A stretch of 64,000 nucleotides of DNA from Rhizobium sp. BK196 (GTDB taxonomy: Bacteria > Pseudomonadota > Alphaproteobacteria > Rhizobiales > Rhizobiaceae). Positions 41,065 to 50,773 of this stretch are shown here, piece after piece (position 1 is the stretch's first letter; each line of letters starts with the position of its first letter). The translations under genes were made by a program, and so were the position numbers. The stretch is from positions 186,001 through 250,000 of the forward strand of contig NZ_JACHZB010000006.1 of assembly GCF_014193255.1 (NCBI RefSeq), read 5' to 3'. Below the pieces are notes generated by a model. That model had not been told where the DNA came from and ran no database searches. It saw only the letters and a list, made by a program, of their open reading frames with translations.

Positions 41065-42348
41065 ATGACTGCACCGCATCCTCCTAGAACCCATATCGGC
41101 AATCATCGCCTGCATCCGGAAACTCAGATGCTGAACTATGGCTATGATCCGGAACTCTCCGAAGGCGCGGTCAAGCCGCCTGTCTTCCTGACATCCACCT
41201 TCGTTTTCAACTCCGCAGAAGACGGTCGCGATTTCTTCGATTACGTCTCGGGCCGAAAAGAGCCGCCGGAAGGCAAGGGGGCAGGCCTTGTCTATTCGCG
41301 CTTCAATCATCCAAACAGCGAGATCGTCGAAGACCGTCTGGCGGTCTACGAGCGAGCCGAGAGCGGCGCGGTGTTTTCATCGGGAATGTCCGCCATCGCG
41401 ACGGTCCTGCTTGCTTTCGTCCGTCCGGGCGATGCCATCCTCCACTCACAGCCGCTCTATGGCGGAACGGAAACGTTGCTTGCGAAGACCTTCCTCAATT
41501 TTGGCGTTTCCGCCGTTGGTTTTGCCGATGGCGTCAGCGAAGCCTCGATCAAGGCCGCGGCCGAGGAGGCGATGACCAAGGGCCGTGTCTCGGTCATCCT
41601 CGTCGAGACGCCGGCAAACCCGACCAATAGTCTTGTCGACATCGCGATGATCCGCCGGATTGCCGATACGATCGGCCAGAAGCAAGGCCATACGCCTCTT
41701 GTCGCCTGCGATAACACGCTGCTCGGCCCGGTCTTCCAGCGCCCTATCGAGCATGGCGCAGACATTTCCCTCTATTCCCTGACCAAATATGTCGGCGGCC
41801 ATTCGGATTTGATCGCCGGAGCAGCACTTGGAAGCCGAACACTGATTAAGCAGGTGAAAGCGCTTCGCGGCGCCATCGGCACGCAGCTCGATCCGCATTC
41901 ATGCTGGATGCTCGGGCGTTCGCTCGAAACGCTGCAGATCCGCATGGAGCGCGCCGACAGCAATGCCAGGGCAGTGGCGGATTTCCTGAAACAGCATCCC
42001 AAGGTCGAGACGATTCATTACCTTCCATACAGCGATCCCGTCTCCGCCGTCGGCAGGACATTCGCAGCCCAGTGCAGCGGCGCCGGTTCGACATTCTCCT
42101 TCGATATAAAAGGCGGCCAGCCGGCCTCGTTCCGGTTTTTGAACGCGTTGAAAATCTTCAAGCTTGCCGTCAGCCTCGGCGGAACGGAATCCCTGGCATC
42201 GCATCCGGCAACCATGACGCATTCGGGTGTACCGGCCGAGGTGCGCCAGCGCATCGGCGTCCTAGATGCAACGATAAGGCTGTCGATCGGCATCGAACAT
42301 CCAGACGACCTCATTGCCGATCTCACCCTGGCGCTCGATGCAGCATAA
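41065..42348 (+). CDS. Cystathionine gamma-synthase/methionine gamma-lyase family enzyme
   Basis: 427-residue PLP enzyme of the Cys/Met metabolism family. The PLP-binding lysine is in SLYSLTKYVGGHSDLIAGA, preceded by ETPANPTN and ACDNTLLGP (Asp binding the pyridine N). A C-terminal LGGTESLASHPATMTHSG motif is typical. The family includes gamma-synthases and gamma-lyases acting on homoserine esters, methionine or cystathionine; the insert GRKEPPEGKGAG after FFDYVS is seen in a poorly characterised subfamily. GAGGGAGA precedes the ATG. May be co-transcribed with the upstream cupin gene. Confidence 0.9.
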   Translation: MTAPHPPRTHIGNHRLHPETQMLNYGYDPELSEGAVKPPVFLTSTFVFNSAEDGRDFFDYVSGRKEPPEGKGAGLVYSRFNHPNSEIVEDRLAVYERAESGAVFSSGMSAIATVLLAFVRPGDAILHSQPLYGGTETLLAKTFLNFGVSAVGFADGVSEASIKAAAEEAMTKGRVSVILVETPANPTNSLVDIAMIRRIADTIGQKQGHTPLVACDNTLLGPVFQRPIEHGADISLYSLTKYVGGHSDLIAGAALGSRTLIKQVKALRGAIGTQLDPHSCWMLGRSLETLQIRMERADSNARAVADFLKQHPKVETIHYLPYSDPVSAVGRTFAAQCSGAGSTFSFDIKGGQPASFRFLNALKIFKLAVSLGGTESLASHPATMTHSGVPAEVRQRIGVLDATIRLSIGIEHPDDLIADLTLALDAA

Positions 42349-42450
42349 GCCTCGTCGTTCACCCGCAACCGTATCGGGCCGCGTAGCGCGGCCCGATATC
42401 AGCTCGGCTGAAGTGTTCGGGGTTCTGACGGGTCGGATCGTCTCGCAGCA

Positions 42451-45400
42451 CTAACCGCGCAAGCTGTCGGGCCTTTCGATGAGGGCGTCGCCTGAGCCAT
42501 CTGCGGCAGCTCTGCCACCCGACATCTTCCGCGCCAGGCGTTTGATCGTATCGCCGAGGTCGGCGATCAGGACGTGGCTTGCAGGAACGACGACAAGCGA
42601 AAGGATCGTTGAAATCATCAATCCGCCAATGACCGCGACCGCCATAGGCGCCCTGAACTCGCCGCCGATCTCGTGGCCGGATGCCGCCGGCACCATGCCG
42701 GCCACCATTGCCAGCGTGGTCATGACGATCGGGCGCAGCCGCTCGGCACAAGCTTCGATCGTCGCTTCGATACGTGACAGGCCCGATCGCTCAAGCTCGA
42801 TTGCGAAATCGACAAGCATGATCGAATTCTTCACGACGATGCCCATCAGCATGAGGATTCCGATGACGACCGGCAGCGATACAGGATGGCCGGTGAGGAT
42901 GAGGGAGGCAACCACACCTGAAAGTGCAAGCGGAAGTGGGGTTATGATCGTCAGCGGTGTAAGCGGGCTGCCGAACAGCAAGATGAGCACGACCACGACA
43001 AGGCTCAAGCCCGCCATCATGGCGAAGGCAAAACTCGTAAAAACGCTGTCCTTGGAATCGGAATCGCCGGTAGCCCGCATTTCGACTTCCGCTGGCAGCG
43101 CTCGGACGGCCGCCAAGTTCTTGAGCGTTGTGATGCCTTCGCCTTGCGTAATCCCTGCTGCAAGGTCCGCGCCGATTTCAACCCGACGCTGGCGTTCCAT
43201 GCGATGGATAACGGACACGCTTTCACCTTCCTCCAGGCGTGCGACTGCCTCGAGCGGCACGAGGGTCCCCGATGACGTCACGACCCGCAACTGTCGCAGC
43301 TTCTCCGACCGGTCTATCCCGGCATCTTCAACGAGGGTGCGGACCGGGATCAACCTGCCGCTGTCCTTGAATGATGGCAGCCTGGAATCGGCATCGCCCA
43401 ACGTCGCGATTCTGATTGCTGTCGCGACCTCTCTCGCACTGACGCCAAGATCGGCAGCCCGCGCCGCCGACACGACCACCCCGAGTTCCGGCTGGCGCGT
43501 CGCTTCCGACGAAGCCGGATTGACGAACATCGCATTGGAGCGCATTTCGGTCAGGATTGCGCGGGCGGCGCTCGACGCCTGCTCCCCATTGGCGCTGAGG
43601 ATTGCGAACGACACATCCCGGCCGCCGCGGTCGTTGATGAATTCAAAGCGAAGGTCGGGAATGGCCTTCAATAGAGCCTCAACGCTTTCCTCGATTTGCT
43701 CAAGCCCAAGCTTGCGCTGGTTACGATCGGCAATGGACATCACGATGACCGACTTGCGGATGTCGCGCACGCCGTCGGACCCTGATCCGGCACGCACGAA
43801 CACGGTCTTTATGTCGTCGATCTCCTTGAGGCGACGAGCAACCAGATCGCTCACCTCTTCATTGTCGGCAAGGGTCGAGCCTGGCGGCAGCTCGATCGAA
43901 ATCGTCATCCGGCCGGTATCCTGCGTCGGCAGAAACGCGCTCGGCAGGAAACCGGCAAGCAGGATCGTCAGGGCAAAGAGGCCAGCCGCCAGCCCGGCTG
44001 TGATCCATCGCCATCTGATGGCCAAGCCGACAAGCCCACGATAACGTGCGACCAGACGCCCTTCCGCGTGCGCTTTGCTCGGCGACGTCAAGAAGTAGGC
44101 GGCTATCAGCGGAGTTACCAGGCGTGCGACGAGGAGCGAGAAGAAGACGGCGATTGCGACGGTCAGGCCGAACTGCCGGAAATATTGGCCTACTTCGCCG
44201 GGCATCATACCGACAGGGGCAAAGACGGCAATGATGGCGGCCGAGATCGCAATGACGGCAAGGCCGATCTCGTCGGAGGCGTCGATCGCAGCCTTGTAGG
44301 CGCTTTTACCGAGGCTTTTGTGGCGGACGATGTTCTCGATCTCGACGATGGAGTCGTCGACAAGAATTCCCGTCACCAGCGTGATCGCAAGCAGGCTCAG
44401 CATATTGAGCGAGAAGCCGGCCAGTTCCATGATCCAGAAGGTCGGGATTGCCGAAAGCGGCAGGCTGATGGCGGCAATGACGGTGGCGCGCCAGTCGCGC
44501 AGGAACAGGAAGACGACGACCACGGCAAGGATGGCTCCTTCGATCAGCGTGCTGCGGGCGGACAGAAAGTTGGCGACTGTCAGCGTGACGCTGTCGTCGA
44601 CGATTTTGAACTCCGTTCCGGGCCTCGATCCGGCTATCTCCTCAAGGGCCGCGGCGACCTTTTCGGCAACGTCGACGTCTCCCGCGCCCGTCGCCTTGTA
44701 GACCGTAAAGCCGATCGCGGGCTCGCCGTCGACGCGCGCGAAATCCTGCCGCTTCTCCCTCGTGTCGGCAACCACAGCGATATCGGAGACAGAGATGCTC
44801 TTTCCCTGCGGCAAGGCAAGGCGAATAGCCCTGAGCTCGTCGAGGGTTGAAACGGCTGCCTTGGTCGCCACTGTCATGTCCTGCGCGTCGATACTGCCCC
44901 TCCCGGACGGCAGATTGAACTGGCTTGCGGCGATCTGATCGCTAACCGAAGCCGCCGTCAGGCCCAGAGGAGCAAGTCTTTCCGCCTTCAGGAGAACATG
45001 GATTTCCCGATTGACGGTGCCGACGAGTTCGACGCGGCCAATTCCGGCCAGTCCCTGGAGTTTTCTCACGACGACGTCGCTGATGAAGAAGGACAGATCT
45101 TCCGCCGACATCGAGCCGTTACGAGCCGAATAGGTGATGACCGGCTGATTTTCGGAATCGATCCTGTCGATAACAGGTTCATCGATGGCCGCCGGCAGTC
45201 GATCACGGATCTTCGTGACCGCGTCCCTGACGTCGGAGACGGCCCGGTCGACCGGCACGCCGATTTCAAACTCGACCTTGGTCTCCGATCGACCTTCCGA
45301 AATCGTGGACTCGATGTGCTTGATATCGGGAAGGGCTGCGACGCTATCCTCGATAAGCCTGGTGATCTGGATTTCGATCTGATCGGGTGCTGCCGCGGAT

Positions 45401-45552
45401 TCTTCGACGGTCACACCGACTGCGGGGACGTTGATGGCTGGAAAATAGGTGATCGGCAGCGTTGCGTAGCTCTTCAGCCCGAGGCCCGTGAGGATGACGA
45501 ACAGGAGGATGACAGGCAGCGGCGTGCGGATCGCCCATGCGGAGATGTTCAT
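42451..45552 (-). CDS. RND multidrug efflux permease (HAE1/AcrB-like)
   Basis: 1033 residues, usual length for AcrB/MexB-type pumps. Helix 1 (IRTPLPVILLFVILTGLGLKSY) is followed by the porter domain, the helix-4 proton-relay pair in LVTGILVDDSIVEIENI, and the helix-10 lysine in MGIVVKNSIMLVDFA. It expels drugs or metabolites using the proton gradient. The gene follows its adaptor by 9 nt; no outer-membrane factor is encoded nearby, so a TolC-like protein from elsewhere must be used. Confidence 0.95.
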   Translation of the reverse strand: MNISAWAIRTPLPVILLFVILTGLGLKSYATLPITYFPAINVPAVGVTVEESAAAPDQIEIQITRLIEDSVAALPDIKHIESTISEGRSETKVEFEIGVPVDRAVSDVRDAVTKIRDRLPAAIDEPVIDRIDSENQPVITYSARNGSMSAEDLSFFISDVVVRKLQGLAGIGRVELVGTVNREIHVLLKAERLAPLGLTAASVSDQIAASQFNLPSGRGSIDAQDMTVATKAAVSTLDELRAIRLALPQGKSISVSDIAVVADTREKRQDFARVDGEPAIGFTVYKATGAGDVDVAEKVAAALEEIAGSRPGTEFKIVDDSVTLTVANFLSARSTLIEGAILAVVVVFLFLRDWRATVIAAISLPLSAIPTFWIMELAGFSLNMLSLLAITLVTGILVDDSIVEIENIVRHKSLGKSAYKAAIDASDEIGLAVIAISAAIIAVFAPVGMMPGEVGQYFRQFGLTVAIAVFFSLLVARLVTPLIAAYFLTSPSKAHAEGRLVARYRGLVGLAIRWRWITAGLAAGLFALTILLAGFLPSAFLPTQDTGRMTISIELPPGSTLADNEEVSDLVARRLKEIDDIKTVFVRAGSGSDGVRDIRKSVIVMSIADRNQRKLGLEQIEESVEALLKAIPDLRFEFINDRGGRDVSFAILSANGEQASSAARAILTEMRSNAMFVNPASSEATRQPELGVVVSAARAADLGVSAREVATAIRIATLGDADSRLPSFKDSGRLIPVRTLVEDAGIDRSEKLRQLRVVTSSGTLVPLEAVARLEEGESVSVIHRMERQRRVEIGADLAAGITQGEGITTLKNLAAVRALPAEVEMRATGDSDSKDSVFTSFAFAMMAGLSLVVVVLILLFGSPLTPLTIITPLPLALSGVVASLILTGHPVSLPVVIGILMLMGIVVKNSIMLVDFAIELERSGLSRIEATIEACAERLRPIVMTTLAMVAGMVPAASGHEIGGEFRAPMAVAVIGGLMISTILSLVVVPASHVLIADLGDTIKRLARKMSGGRAAADGSGDALIERPDSLRG

Positions 45553-45561
45553 CGGATGACC

Positions 45562-46806
45562 TCAGTTGCCTTCGGAAACCGGGCTTGCATCGGTCTGCAC
45601 CATGACTGGGACTGCCTTGTCGCCGGCCTCCATGAAGCCACCCGACTTTGTCACCACCAGGTCGCCTTCGTTGACGCCGGAGCGGATCTGAACGAAACCG
45701 GCTTGGCGAAAGCCGAGCGAAACCGGCTTTCGTTCGATGCTGCTGTCCTTGAGGATCTTGATCGATGGTTCCTCGCCGGAAGCGGCAATCGCCGAGGCGG
45801 GCAGGAATATGCTTTTGCTGCTTCCGATCTCGATACGTGCCGAAGCAAAGGCGCCGATCGGGGCCACCAATCCATGGGGCAGGGTGATCCGGGCGCGTCC
45901 GAGCCGTGTCCGGTCGGCAAGCGCCGGCGCGACGAAGCGGACGGCGCCTGTCAAACCATCACGGCCGTCGCCGAGAAAAACATGAGCGACGGCGCCGATG
46001 GGCACTACATCGAACTGGGCCTGCGGGATTTCCGCTTCCAGTTCGAGCCGGTCGTCATTTGCGATGATGAAGAGCTGCTCGCTAGATGAGGAGGCGGTCG
46101 CGCCGACCTTGGCGGATCGGTTGATGATCCGGCCTGTTACGGGAGCGACGATCCTCGTATAGCTCAGTCGCAATTCAATATCCTTGCGCGCAGCAGCGAC
46201 GGTCTTGACGGCTGCTTCTGCCGATTGGACGGCCTGCCTGTTCGCCCGCACGCTCACCTCCGCTCGTGCGAACGCCTTTTGTCGCTGCTCAAGCGCTTCT
46301 TGCGACATCAGCCCCTTTGGAACGAGCTTCTGCGCGCGCGCAAGATCCGCCTCGGCCTCTTGCTGCGAGATTAAAGCATTGTCGAGCGCGCTTGAGGCTT
46401 GCCCGAGTTGTGCTGCCGCGCTTGCCGCCTGCGCGTCGTTTTGTATAAGCTCGACATCGATCCTCGACGTATCCAGTGTCGCAAGCACTTGTCCGCGGCT
46501 GACAAGATCGCCTTCTTCGGCGGCGATCGAGACTATCCGGGCTCCAGAGAGATCGGTGTTGACGAAGGTCGTTTCCATCGCAACGACCGTGCCGACGACG
46601 GAAACGCTCTGTTCGAAAACCTGGGCTCTCGCAGCGATAACCGACACCTTCGGCGCGCCCATGTCAGCGGCGAAAGCGTGGATTGGCAGCCCCGCGGTCG
46701 CAGACAGCAGGGCGATCGATACCAGGCGACCCGTTCTGGAGTTTTGGAGCGGTCCGTCGCCCGGCGACAGGCGGGGCGTGCGAGAGAGCGGCATGAAGGA
46801 GGTCAT
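45562..46806 (-). CDS. RND efflux periplasmic adaptor (membrane fusion protein)
   Basis: 414 residues. A hydrophobic segment (VSIALLSATAGLPIHAFA) after a ~27-residue cytosolic lead serves as signal or anchor. Then come the lipoyl half (GARIVSIAAEEGDLVSRGQVLATLD), a long coiled-coil hairpin (~110-205), the second lipoyl half (YTRIVAPVTGRIINRSAKVG), a beta-barrel and a membrane-proximal domain. It links the RND pump to an outer-membrane channel. Upstream gene mipA is 101 nt away on the same strand. Confidence 0.93.
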   Translation of the reverse strand: MTSFMPLSRTPRLSPGDGPLQNSRTGRLVSIALLSATAGLPIHAFAADMGAPKVSVIAARAQVFEQSVSVVGTVVAMETTFVNTDLSGARIVSIAAEEGDLVSRGQVLATLDTSRIDVELIQNDAQAASAAAQLGQASSALDNALISQQEAEADLARAQKLVPKGLMSQEALEQRQKAFARAEVSVRANRQAVQSAEAAVKTVAAARKDIELRLSYTRIVAPVTGRIINRSAKVGATASSSSEQLFIIANDDRLELEAEIPQAQFDVVPIGAVAHVFLGDGRDGLTGAVRFVAPALADRTRLGRARITLPHGLVAPIGAFASARIEIGSSKSIFLPASAIAASGEEPSIKILKDSSIERKPVSLGFRQAGFVQIRSGVNEGDLVVTKSGGFMEAGDKAVPVMVQTDASPVSEGN

Positions 46807-46907
46807 CTATTCATTCCCTGCGCGATTCTTGTTTGACTGCCGGATGTTCAGGGCCGCGGCGTCGGCGACCCCTCGGGTTTTGAACAGGATGCTTGGACCG
46901 GCCGAGG

Positions 46908-47756
46908 TCAGAACCGGTAACCCAGCATCAGCATGGTTTTGGACTGAACCTTTTCCTTGACGATCGGGCTGTCTGCCGCGTCCCCGACCAGAAAGCCCAC
47001 GCTTTGCTCACCCCTGACCACCCAGTTTTCGTTGATCAGATAGGTGGCCGAGGCGGAGAGATCGACGCTCTTGATCCCAGCCCCAGCCTCGTGCTGCGCA
47101 TGACCGGAGCGGGCGGACTGGGCAGCGTCGACACCGAAATAGGCGTCCATGTAATTGTCGTCCGCGAAGGTGGCGGAGGCCTCGGCGCCGAGGATGAGGT
47201 GCTCCGACAGCGGCTGCGAGATCGCCGCGCCGGCCGTTGCGAGCAGGCCCTCGCTTCCGCCGATCGTCTTGTCGACCGAGACGAAGAGACTGGCAGGGCC
47301 GAACGTGTAGGTGGCTTTGCCGCCGACAGTCACGCCAAAATCGATGTCACCCATACCGCGCAGCGTATCGGCATCGTCTTCATCACGGCCGGAGTCGTAT
47401 CCGATATTGACGTCGAACCGGAAAGCATCCTTTTCGAAGGCCTTTATTTCGATGCCGGTTGGATCGATCGTGATCCGGTCAAAAAATTCGGCCGAGACAA
47501 AGGGGAAGGGTGAGACTTCAAACTCATCGCTTCCCTCATATTTTGGCTTGAAGGCTGCGCCGGCGCCGATGACCACGTGCCAATCGTGCAACGCCTGGCG
47601 AACCGGACCGAAACGCTCCGGGTCCGGCGCCGGTGCGGTTTCTTCGCCGCTTGCGAAGTCGGCCGTCTGGGCAGCACATGGGGATAAGAACAGCGACGCT
47701 ACGGCGATGGAACGCAGCCGGGACCGATTGGCAATCACTTTTAGAGAGGTAGACAT
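46908..47756 (-). CDS. MipA/OmpV family outer-membrane protein
   Basis: 282 residues with a signal peptide (MSTSLKVIANRSRLRSIAVA... cleavage near SPCAAQTA). The rest is an outer-membrane beta barrel of the MipA/OmpV type (HVVIGAGAAFKPKYEGSDEFE is the family's N-terminal strand signature) and ends in a C-terminal Phe (MLMLGYRF), as needed for BAM assembly. Start at 47756 has GGAG at proper distance; an earlier in-frame start lacks a signal peptide. Genes of this family are often next to two-component systems, as here. Confidence 0.9.
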   Translation of the reverse strand: MSTSLKVIANRSRLRSIAVASLFLSPCAAQTADFASGEETAPAPDPERFGPVRQALHDWHVVIGAGAAFKPKYEGSDEFEVSPFPFVSAEFFDRITIDPTGIEIKAFEKDAFRFDVNIGYDSGRDEDDADTLRGMGDIDFGVTVGGKATYTFGPASLFVSVDKTIGGSEGLLATAGAAISQPLSEHLILGAEASATFADDNYMDAYFGVDAAQSARSGHAQHEAGAGIKSVDLSASATYLINENWVVRGEQSVGFLVGDAADSPIVKEKVQSKTMLMLGYRF

Positions 47757-47824
47757 GAAAGCTCCGAGGTTAAACCGCGTGCTTCCCCCGACATCGACCT
47801 GGAAGCACGCCACGCTTCAGCAGT

Positions 47825-47870
47825 GCCATGCGCGATGGGCATGGCGTATTGGATGTTGTTAAGAATTGTT
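47825..47870. promoter_or_regulatory. Candidate control region of mipA/RND and the two-component genes
   Basis: Within the 223-bp divergent gap, GCCATGC-N7-GCATGGC (47825-47845) is a perfect 7-bp inverted repeat and TTGTT-AAGAA-TTGTT (47856-47870) is a direct repeat with 10-bp period, the spacing expected for a tandemly bound OmpR/PhoB-type regulator. Confidence 0.4.
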
Positions 47871-47979
47871 TCTGCCCGGGCCTGCCGTTCTATGCCTTTG
47901 AAACATTTCTTCACAATCTCGGGCGAGGACGATCCTCTCCGTCATGGTAAGGATGGGCCGAAGAACGGAGGTGGCGTGA

Positions 47980-48729
47980 TTGAATGACGAGCGTACACGA
48001 GCGGCTGTCGAGCGGCCGAGGATATTGATCGTCGAGGACGATCGTCAGATCGCCGAAATGCTGCGCGACAGTCTTGTCGAGCAGGGCATGGATGCGGAGT
48101 TCGCGGGCGATGGCGCAGCGATGGACGCGAAGATGCGTGTCATGCCCTTCGATCTCGTTGTCCTCGATGTCATGCTGCCTGGCGAAGATGGCCTCAGTCT
48201 CTGCCGGCGCCTGCGTGTCGGCGGCGGCATCCCGATTCTGATGCTGACGTCCTTGAGCACCGACATCGATCGGATCGTCGGGCTGGAAATCGGCGCAGAC
48301 GATTATGTCACCAAGCCCTTCGTTCTGCGTGAACTTCTGGCCCGGATCAAAGGCCTCCTGCGCCGGTCGGCATTGTCAGCGCAGAGGGAGGTAAGGCCGG
48401 CCCACAGGCTTTTGCGCTTCGATGGCTGGCGGATCGATCCTGCCCGGCGTCAGGTTCACGATCCGGACCAGGCCAGGATTGCCATGACGACCCATGAGTT
48501 CGATTTGCTTTTGGCCTTTTGCCGCAATGCCGGCCGGGTTTTGACCCGCGAGCAGCTGCTTGCGGTGACCCATGCCGGTCTTGCCGGCCCGATCGAGCGC
48601 AGCATCGATGTCCATATCAGCCGGCTCAGGCAGAAAATCGAGAAGGATCCTCGCGATCCGCTCCTCATCAAGACCGTCCGTCTCGGCGGCTACGTCTTTA
48701 CTGCGCAGGTGGAAGAGGCTGATGTTTAA
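47980..48729 (+). CDS. OmpR-family response regulator
   Basis: 249 residues: receiver domain with acidic pocket VEDD, phospho-acceptor D63 in VVLDVMLPGEDG, and Lys in DDYVTKPF, followed by an OmpR/PhoB winged helix (~150-245, MTTHEFDLLLAFCRNAGRVLTREQLL). The start is a TTG at 47980: GGAGG at 47967-47971 is 8 nt upstream, and no in-frame ATG fits. Its end overlaps the kinase start by 8 nt. Probably controls the divergent mipA-RND genes. Confidence 0.93.
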   Translation: MNDERTRAAVERPRILIVEDDRQIAEMLRDSLVEQGMDAEFAGDGAAMDAKMRVMPFDLVVLDVMLPGEDGLSLCRRLRVGGGIPILMLTSLSTDIDRIVGLEIGADDYVTKPFVLRELLARIKGLLRRSALSAQREVRPAHRLLRFDGWRIDPARRQVHDPDQARIAMTTHEFDLLLAFCRNAGRVLTREQLLAVTHAGLAGPIERSIDVHISRLRQKIEKDPRDPLLIKTVRLGGYVFTAQVEEADV

Positions 48730-50032
48730 TCGCCTGCGTCGTGTCACGATGACAGTCCGAGGTCAGATCACCATCATCATTCTGGTGGCGCTGGTGACGA
48801 TTGTCACCATGGGCGATGCGGTGGAGCGGTGGGCCAGAGAAGATCTTGCCGCTCCGGATCTCGAAAACATCGCCGACAAGCTCAACGCTATCGCCGGGCT
48901 GCTTGGACCCGCCTCGCCTGAAGATCGGCAGATCATCCTCGCCAATGCACGTCGCGCCGGCTGGGAGATCGAACTCACGCCGACGGCGACCGCGAACCGG
49001 TTTACACAGTCTTCGAGCCGTCAGAGCTTCCTGGACATCGTCGCTGCCCGGTTGTTTCCGCCAGACAACGAGCCGCCATTGGGTGGCTGGCAAACCTTCC
49101 TCGATGACCGGCGCGTGATTGCCGCGCGCGTCGACGACGACACGATCGTCATCACCTCGGGCTTTCCGGATTCCATGCTGAGCAGTGCGTTCCTCGGACG
49201 CGGCCCCTATTACTTCGTCGCCTTCTTCGTATTGATCGGCTTTTTCTTCATATTCGCGATCAGGGTGATTACGGAACCCCTACAACGTATTGCCCACGTG
49301 GCGGCGGTGTCCGATATCACCAGCGGTTCTCCTGTCTTCGAGGAGAGGGGAACGGTCGAGATCGTTGCATTGGCCCGGGCATTGAACGGCATGCGCCGGC
49401 GGATCCGTCTGATGATCGAAGCCCGCACCCGCATGCTGCGCGGCATCGGTCACGATCTGCGCACGCCGCTGACGCGGCTGAAGCTGCGTGTGGAGCGGAT
49501 GGGGGAGAGCGGCCAGAAGGACGCCCTGCTGTCCGACATCGATCGGATCGAGAACCTGCTCGTCGAGAGCCTGAATTATCTTCGAAACGACTATGCGACC
49601 GAGGCGATCGAACTCGTTGACGTCGCAAGCATCCTGCAGACGGTCTGCAGCGAGTTTGCCGATATCGGCCACGCCGTCCGATACAATGGCCCGAACAGGC
49701 TTCTTGCCAGATGCCGACCGCTTTCCATCACCCGCGCAATCACCAATCTTTGCGATAACGCCGTTAAATTTGCAGGCAGGGCCGAGGTGACGATGGCCGA
49801 ACGGCCGGAAACCGTACTGATCATTGTCGACGATGATGGCCCGGGCATTCCGCAGGAGCTTCGAGAGCGGGTACTGGAGCCTTTCTTCAAATCGGACCAG
49901 TCTCGCGCCGGAGGTGGCTTCGGCCTCGGTCTGTCGATCGTCGCAGACATTATTCAATCCCACCAGGGCACCTTGGAACTGCGCCAGCGCAGTCCGCACG
50001 GTCTCAGCGTTGCCGTGGCGATACCAAAATGA
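48722..50032 (+). CDS. EnvZ-type sensor histidine kinase
   Basis: 436 residues: TM1 (QITIIILVALVTIVTMG), a ~135-residue periplasmic sensor region, TM2 (YYFVAFFVLIGFFFIFAI), HAMP, HisKA with phospho-acceptor H244 in GIGHDLRTPLTRLKLRVE, and HATPase (NLCDNAVKFAG, DDDGPGIP, GGGFGLGLSIV). Starts within the last codons of the response regulator gene (ATG 48722), so the pair is coupled. Signal unknown. Confidence 0.94.
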   Translation: MFNRLRRVTMTVRGQITIIILVALVTIVTMGDAVERWAREDLAAPDLENIADKLNAIAGLLGPASPEDRQIILANARRAGWEIELTPTATANRFTQSSSRQSFLDIVAARLFPPDNEPPLGGWQTFLDDRRVIAARVDDDTIVITSGFPDSMLSSAFLGRGPYYFVAFFVLIGFFFIFAIRVITEPLQRIAHVAAVSDITSGSPVFEERGTVEIVALARALNGMRRRIRLMIEARTRMLRGIGHDLRTPLTRLKLRVERMGESGQKDALLSDIDRIENLLVESLNYLRNDYATEAIELVDVASILQTVCSEFADIGHAVRYNGPNRLLARCRPLSITRAITNLCDNAVKFAGRAEVTMAERPETVLIIVDDDGPGIPQELRERVLEPFFKSDQSRAGGGFGLGLSIVADIIQSHQGTLELRQRSPHGLSVAVAIPK

Positions 50033-50241
50033 AAGGGCGAGCGGCCGGCTGGCTTTCGAAGGTTCTGCAGATCTTCACAGTGCGAAAGCAATCGCAGCCG
50101 GTACTCCAGGCAATCTCGTAGTCCCGCCTACCATTATCCCGCCGGCCGGGCTTCTTTGCCAGCATCTGATACGAACGCCATGATAAGAACCAGTCTTTAG
50201 CAGACGCGCCGGCAACGGTTCCACCTAAAGGCGTGGGAAAT

Positions 50242-50271
50242 GCGCGCGCAGCCATTGCCCTTCGCGCGCGC
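50242..50271. promoter_or_regulatory. GCGCGCGC stem-loop in the leader of the DUF2934 gene
   Basis: GCGCGCGC at 50242-50249 and again at 50264-50271 form an 8-bp stem around a 14-nt loop, 46 nt before the DUF2934 start. Role unknown. The rest of the 285-bp gap (50033-50317) shows nothing convincing. Confidence 0.35.
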
Positions 50272-50317
50272 AGCGCCATCTGACTGTTCCTGGCAGCAGT
50301 TTCACAGGGAGAGGCAG

Positions 50318-50611
50318 ATGGCATCGAACGAGGACCGCATCAGGCAGCGCGCTTACGAGATCTGGGAGCAGGAAGGTAGGCCAGACGGCGAGGACCTGAA
50401 GCATTGGCTTCAGGCCTTTCAGGAAATCGCCGCCAACATCGAGGCGGATGGCCAGTCTGCCAAGAAGCCTCGCGCGCAAAAGACTGCGACGGCAGAGGCT
50501 CCGGTGAAGCCCAAAGGCGCTGCGAAGGCCAAGGGCGGTGCCCAGAGCGCTCCGACGACGACCCCACCCCCGAAGCCCACCAAGGCATCCCGGAGTGTCA
50601 CCAGGCACTGA
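50318..50611 (+). CDS. DUF2934 domain protein
   Basis: 97 residues. The N-terminal third (RIRQRAYEIWEQEGRPDGEDLKHWLQA) is the DUF2934 helix pair common in rhizobia; the remainder is a Lys/Ala/Pro/Thr-rich basic tail (KPKGAAKAKGGAQ), suggestive of nucleic-acid binding. The ATG at 50318 has GGGAGAGG 5 nt upstream; an earlier in-frame start at 50240 is unsupported. Function unknown. Confidence 0.8.
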   Translation: MASNEDRIRQRAYEIWEQEGRPDGEDLKHWLQAFQEIAANIEADGQSAKKPRAQKTATAEAPVKPKGAAKAKGGAQSAPTTTPPPKPTKASRSVTRH

Positions 50612-50773
50612 CACGACCTGGGAAGTGATAGGCCGATCCGAAGTGCGCATAATGCGTTTGTGCTGACCACTTCCGGGAAAGAGTGCTTGCACTTGCGCTT
50701 GCCGTGGCTTGTCGTTTCGAATTCAGTTTGAACGATGAACCTGTTCCTGTGGCGCATTGCATTCGCCAAATCG

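Noticed and set aside
42479..44044. 521-codon frame antisense to the RND pump gene
   Set aside because: Ser/Arg/Thr-rich antisense shadow of a well-conserved RND pump.
50621..50674. GGAAGTG ... CACTTCC inverted repeat after the DUF2934 gene
   Set aside because: Seven-bp arms separated by about 40 nt with no T-run; too weak to call a terminator.
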